Source: Planctomycetota bacterium (lineage in GTDB: Bacteria; Planctomycetota; Phycisphaerae; UBA1845). From it: 6,900 bases of DNA. The position numbers were made by a program, and so were the translations under genes. The stretch spans positions 1 through 6,900 of the forward strand of contig JADFMZ010000175.1 of NCBI GenBank assembly GCA_022563615.1. The letters are read 5' to 3'. Positions 5,614-6,900 of the stretch are shown in pieces; the first letter of the stretch is position 1, and the number at the start of each line of letters is the position of its first letter. Under the pieces are notes generated by a model, which had not been told where the DNA came from, did no database searches, and saw nothing but the letters and a program-made list of their open reading frames with translations.

Positions 5614-6135
5614 ATGAAACGACCCGTTGCCATGCTATTCGCGCTTTCGCTGGTCGCATTGACCGGCTGTGAGGCGATGATGATGCGCCATGTCACGTCG
5701 CGACTCAAGAAGAACCCCGCGCCGGATTTCGAGCTAACGGCCTTGGATGGAGAAACGGTGCGGCTCAGCGAGTTGCGGGGAAAGCCGGTGCTCCTGTCCT
5801 TTTGGGCGTTTGGGTGACCACCCTGTCGTGCGGAGGCTCCGCACATCAGCCAATTAGCGGAAACCTACAAGGACCAAGGCCTCGTCGTCCTGGCCGTCAA
5901 CGTCTGGGACGAGGACAAGTCGATACTCCGGCGTTTCGCTCAGAAGAACAAGCTCAAGCAGCGCATTCTGCTTGAGGGGGGTGACGTTCATTCCGACTAT
6001 GGCTTATCCTTAATGGGCGTGCCCGTGGTTGTTTGGATTCGCCCTGATGGGACCGTCGCGGATGTGGAGTTCGGTTTCCACGAGCCCGAATCGCTCGAAA
6101 GAAAGACGAAGAAGCTTATGGCCGGCGTCGGCTGA
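5614..6135 (+). CDS. TlpA/thioredoxin-like lipoprotein, probable selenoprotein (UPPC active site)
   Basis: Read through one in-frame TGA, this is a 173-residue protein. Residues 1-19 are a lipoprotein signal (MKRPVAMLFALSLVALTGC, lipobox LTGC with C19). Residues 36-59 (APDFELTALDGETVRLSELRGKPV) are the usual TlpA/AhpC-TSA opening. The active site reads SFWAFG-U-PPCRAEAPH, with the TGA at residue 68 where the first CxxC cysteine normally stands and C71 intact. Beyond it come LVVLAVNVWDED, the cis-proline loop MGVPVVVWIRPDG (P137) and a final helix, ending in TGA at 6133-6135. Such proteins are membrane-anchored thiol-disulfide reductases outside the cytoplasm. The 105 codons after the TGA remain in frame and family-like, and a SECIS-like hairpin follows the TGA, so selenocysteine insertion is favoured over a nonsense mutation or sequencing error. 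Selenocysteine genes (selA, selB, selC, selD) are not in the window. Stopping at the TGA would lose the active site and most of the fold. Confidence 0.82.
5815..5817 (+). other. In-frame TGA, predicted selenocysteine codon
   Basis: This TGA takes the place of the first cysteine of a CPPC active site. Cysteine codons TGT and TGC differ from TGA only at the third base. TGA is a normal stop elsewhere in the window (1234-1236, 5311-5313, 6133-6135), so a general reassignment of TGA is unlikely. Confidence 0.8.
5823..5849 (+). promoter_or_regulatory. Bacterial SECIS-like hairpin
   Basis: GTGCGGA (5828-5834), loop GGC (5835-5837) and TCCGCAC (5838-5844) form a perfect 7-bp stem. Below a 2x2 internal loop, CTG (5823-5825) pairs with CAG (5847-5849). 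The loop starts 17 nt after the TGA and begins with G. Known bacterial SECIS elements lie inside the coding region directly after the UGA, with a small apical loop that has a G among its first two bases, about 16-37 nt from the UGA. This element fits that description and would bind SelB. Confidence 0.72.
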
Positions 6136-6153
6136 GGCGCGCCGCGCGTGGGG

Positions 6154-6579
6154 TCAGCGTTTGGACGGACCGCTTTGCGGGGCAACGTCCGGCGCGCAGT
6201 AATAGGTGATCTCCAACGGGTGCCCGTCCGGGTCGTTGAAGTAAATGGACCAGGCGCAGCCATGGTCGACGGGGCCCTGAAAGGCAACCTTGCGACTGGC
6301 GAGGTGGCGCTGGGCCTCTTTGAACCCTGCCTCGGAGGTTCGCCAGGCCACGCGCCGCCAGCGGATCGGCGGCTGCGCGTCGTCATCCCCGTTGGATGGT
6401 CCCTCGCGGCGGGCCTTGAACAGCGCGATCATGGTCTCGTTCGCGCCGATCATCACCGGCTCGGGATCCCACCGGTGCATGATCGTCAGGCCAAGCACGT
6501 CCTGATACCACTTCACGCTGGCCTCGATGTCCCGCACGAACACCTCCACGTGGTCCAAGCGATCAACGGCAAAGGTCAT
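6154..6579 (-). CDS. VOC-family (glyoxalase/dioxygenase fold) protein
   Basis: The protein has 141 residues, the usual length for a single two-module VOC protein. Module one begins LDHVEVFVRDIEASVKWYQDVLGL, with metal-ligand candidate H10. Module two includes RRVAWRTSEAGFKEAQRHL and ends WSIYFNDPDGHPLEITYY, with ligand candidate E123. The histidine often found at the start of the second module is arginine here (around residue 76), so the metal site may be incomplete or differ from glyoxalase I. No signal peptide; cytoplasmic. The substrate cannot be read from the sequence: relatives include glyoxalases, extradiol dioxygenases and antibiotic-binding proteins. It begins 39 bp after the stop of the phosphodiesterase gene on the same strand and is probably co-transcribed with it. 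It converges on the selenoprotein gene with an 18-bp gap. Its Shine-Dalgarno sequence is weak. Confidence 0.85.
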   Translation of the reverse strand: MTFAVDRLDHVEVFVRDIEASVKWYQDVLGLTIMHRWDPEPVMIGANETMIALFKARREGPSNGDDDAQPPIRWRRVAWRTSEAGFKEAQRHLASRKVAFQGPVDHGCAWSIYFNDPDGHPLEITYYCAPDVAPQSGPSKR

Positions 6580-6618
6580 GGGTTGCTCTGCAATTCACGC
6601 CATGCTCCGTGACAACGG

Positions 6619-6900
6619 TCACGAAAGCGGCTTGCCCTTCATGTCGGCTGGAACGTCCATCCCGAGTTGCGTAAGGATCGTCGGCGCGACGTCGTAAAGA
6701 GTAGGCCCGTCGACGCGGCCCCGAGCGGGCAGCGAGGGGTGGGACACGATGTACATCCCCTGTTGGGCATGGTTGGCGTCGTCGGGACCGGTATCATTCT
6801 CGAAAACATACAGGCTGTCGCTACCGACCTGCCCCACCGATCGCCATCGAAGATCCCCAAAGATCACAATCAGATCCGGCGCAATCCGATTGACGCGCTC
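6619..6900 (-). CDS. Alkaline-phosphatase-superfamily phosphodiesterase/phosphatase, C-terminal part
   Basis: Only the last 93 codons lie in the window; the frame is open to the right edge and the start is beyond it. The visible part reads IAPDLIVIFGDLRWRSVGQVG, then ENDTGPDDANHAQQGMYIVSHPSLP, and ends in DGPTLYDVAPTILTQLGMDVPADMKGKPLS. The last segment is the characteristic end of type I phosphodiesterase / nucleotide pyrophosphatase and sulfatase-like enzymes of the alkaline phosphatase superfamily. The histidine in ANHAQQG may be one of the metal ligands that lie late in these proteins, but the nucleophile and the other metal ligands are outside the window. The GTG at 6867 is internal, not the start. 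Substrate unknown. It stands upstream of the VOC gene on the same strand. Confidence 0.8.
   Translation of the reverse strand, partial: ERVNRIAPDLIVIFGDLRWRSVGQVGSDSLYVFENDTGPDDANHAQQGMYIVSHPSLPARGRVDGPTLYDVAPTILTQLGMDVPADMKGKPLS

Noticed and set aside
5347..5817. Open frame of 156 codons from a GTG with AAGGAG upstream, ending at the TGA
   Set aside because: Its first 89 residues are basic and look like translated non-coding sequence. The lipoprotein signal peptide begins at the ATG at 5614 behind a stronger ribosome site, and the TGA is better read as selenocysteine than as a stop.
5815..5817. General reassignment of TGA to Gly or Trp (codes 25 or 4)
   Set aside because: At least three other genes here end naturally at TGA, and Gly or Trp at an active-site cysteine position would not make sense.
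5815..5817. Nonsense mutation or pseudogene of a Cys-type TlpA protein
   Set aside because: It cannot be fully excluded without reads or relatives. However, the stop falls exactly at the redox residue, the rest of the frame is intact, and a SECIS-like hairpin follows at the proper distance.

Overview
The window is GC-rich, tightly packed bacterial DNA. It is most likely from a planctomycete or a similar lineage. That guess rests on the Asp/Asn/Cys-rich 'DCNGNGVPD' calcium-binding repeats on a secreted metallopeptidase, on an AAA+/VWA pair of ChlI type, and on a sulfatase-like phosphodiesterase tail. No marker gene is present, so the assignment is an inference.

Layout: (1) 1-1236, plus strand: a secreted-type metzincin peptidase domain with a very cysteine-rich tail. 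It appears to have lost its 5' end, because family-like sequence continues upstream of the first usable start up to an in-frame TAG. (2) 1346-4139, minus strand: an AAA+ ATPase of the ChlI/MoxR type followed by a von Willebrand A protein with an intact MIDAS motif. The 241 bp between them holds a nested palindromic element of about 85 bp. (3) 4140-4257: a compact divergent control region in which two face-to-face sigma70-like promoters share one near-palindrome that contains both -35 boxes. (4) 4258-5313, plus strand: an unrecognised protein that faintly resembles a papain/C39-like (BtrH-type) fold. (5) 5614-6135, plus strand: a TlpA/thioredoxin-like lipoprotein. (6) 6154-6900, minus strand: a VOC (glyoxalase-fold) protein downstream of the C-terminal end of an alkaline-phosphatase-superfamily phosphodiesterase.

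The most notable feature is gene 5. Its frame is interrupted by one TGA exactly where the first cysteine of the CxxC active site should be (FWAFG-TGA-PPCRAEAPH), and the frame then continues for 105 codons through the rest of the thioredoxin fold. A perfect 7-bp hairpin with a GGC loop begins 10 nt after the TGA, at the place and with the loop expected for a bacterial SECIS element. I read this as a selenoprotein (UPPC active site, 173 residues) that ordinary gene calling would truncate at the TGA and extend at the wrong 5' end.

The AAA+ and VWA proteins probably act together as a chelatase-like or MoxR-like chaperone pair on an unknown client. The divergent gene 4 may be co-regulated with them through the shared promoter palindrome. 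The phosphodiesterase and VOC genes look like one minus-strand transcription unit that converges on the selenoprotein gene.
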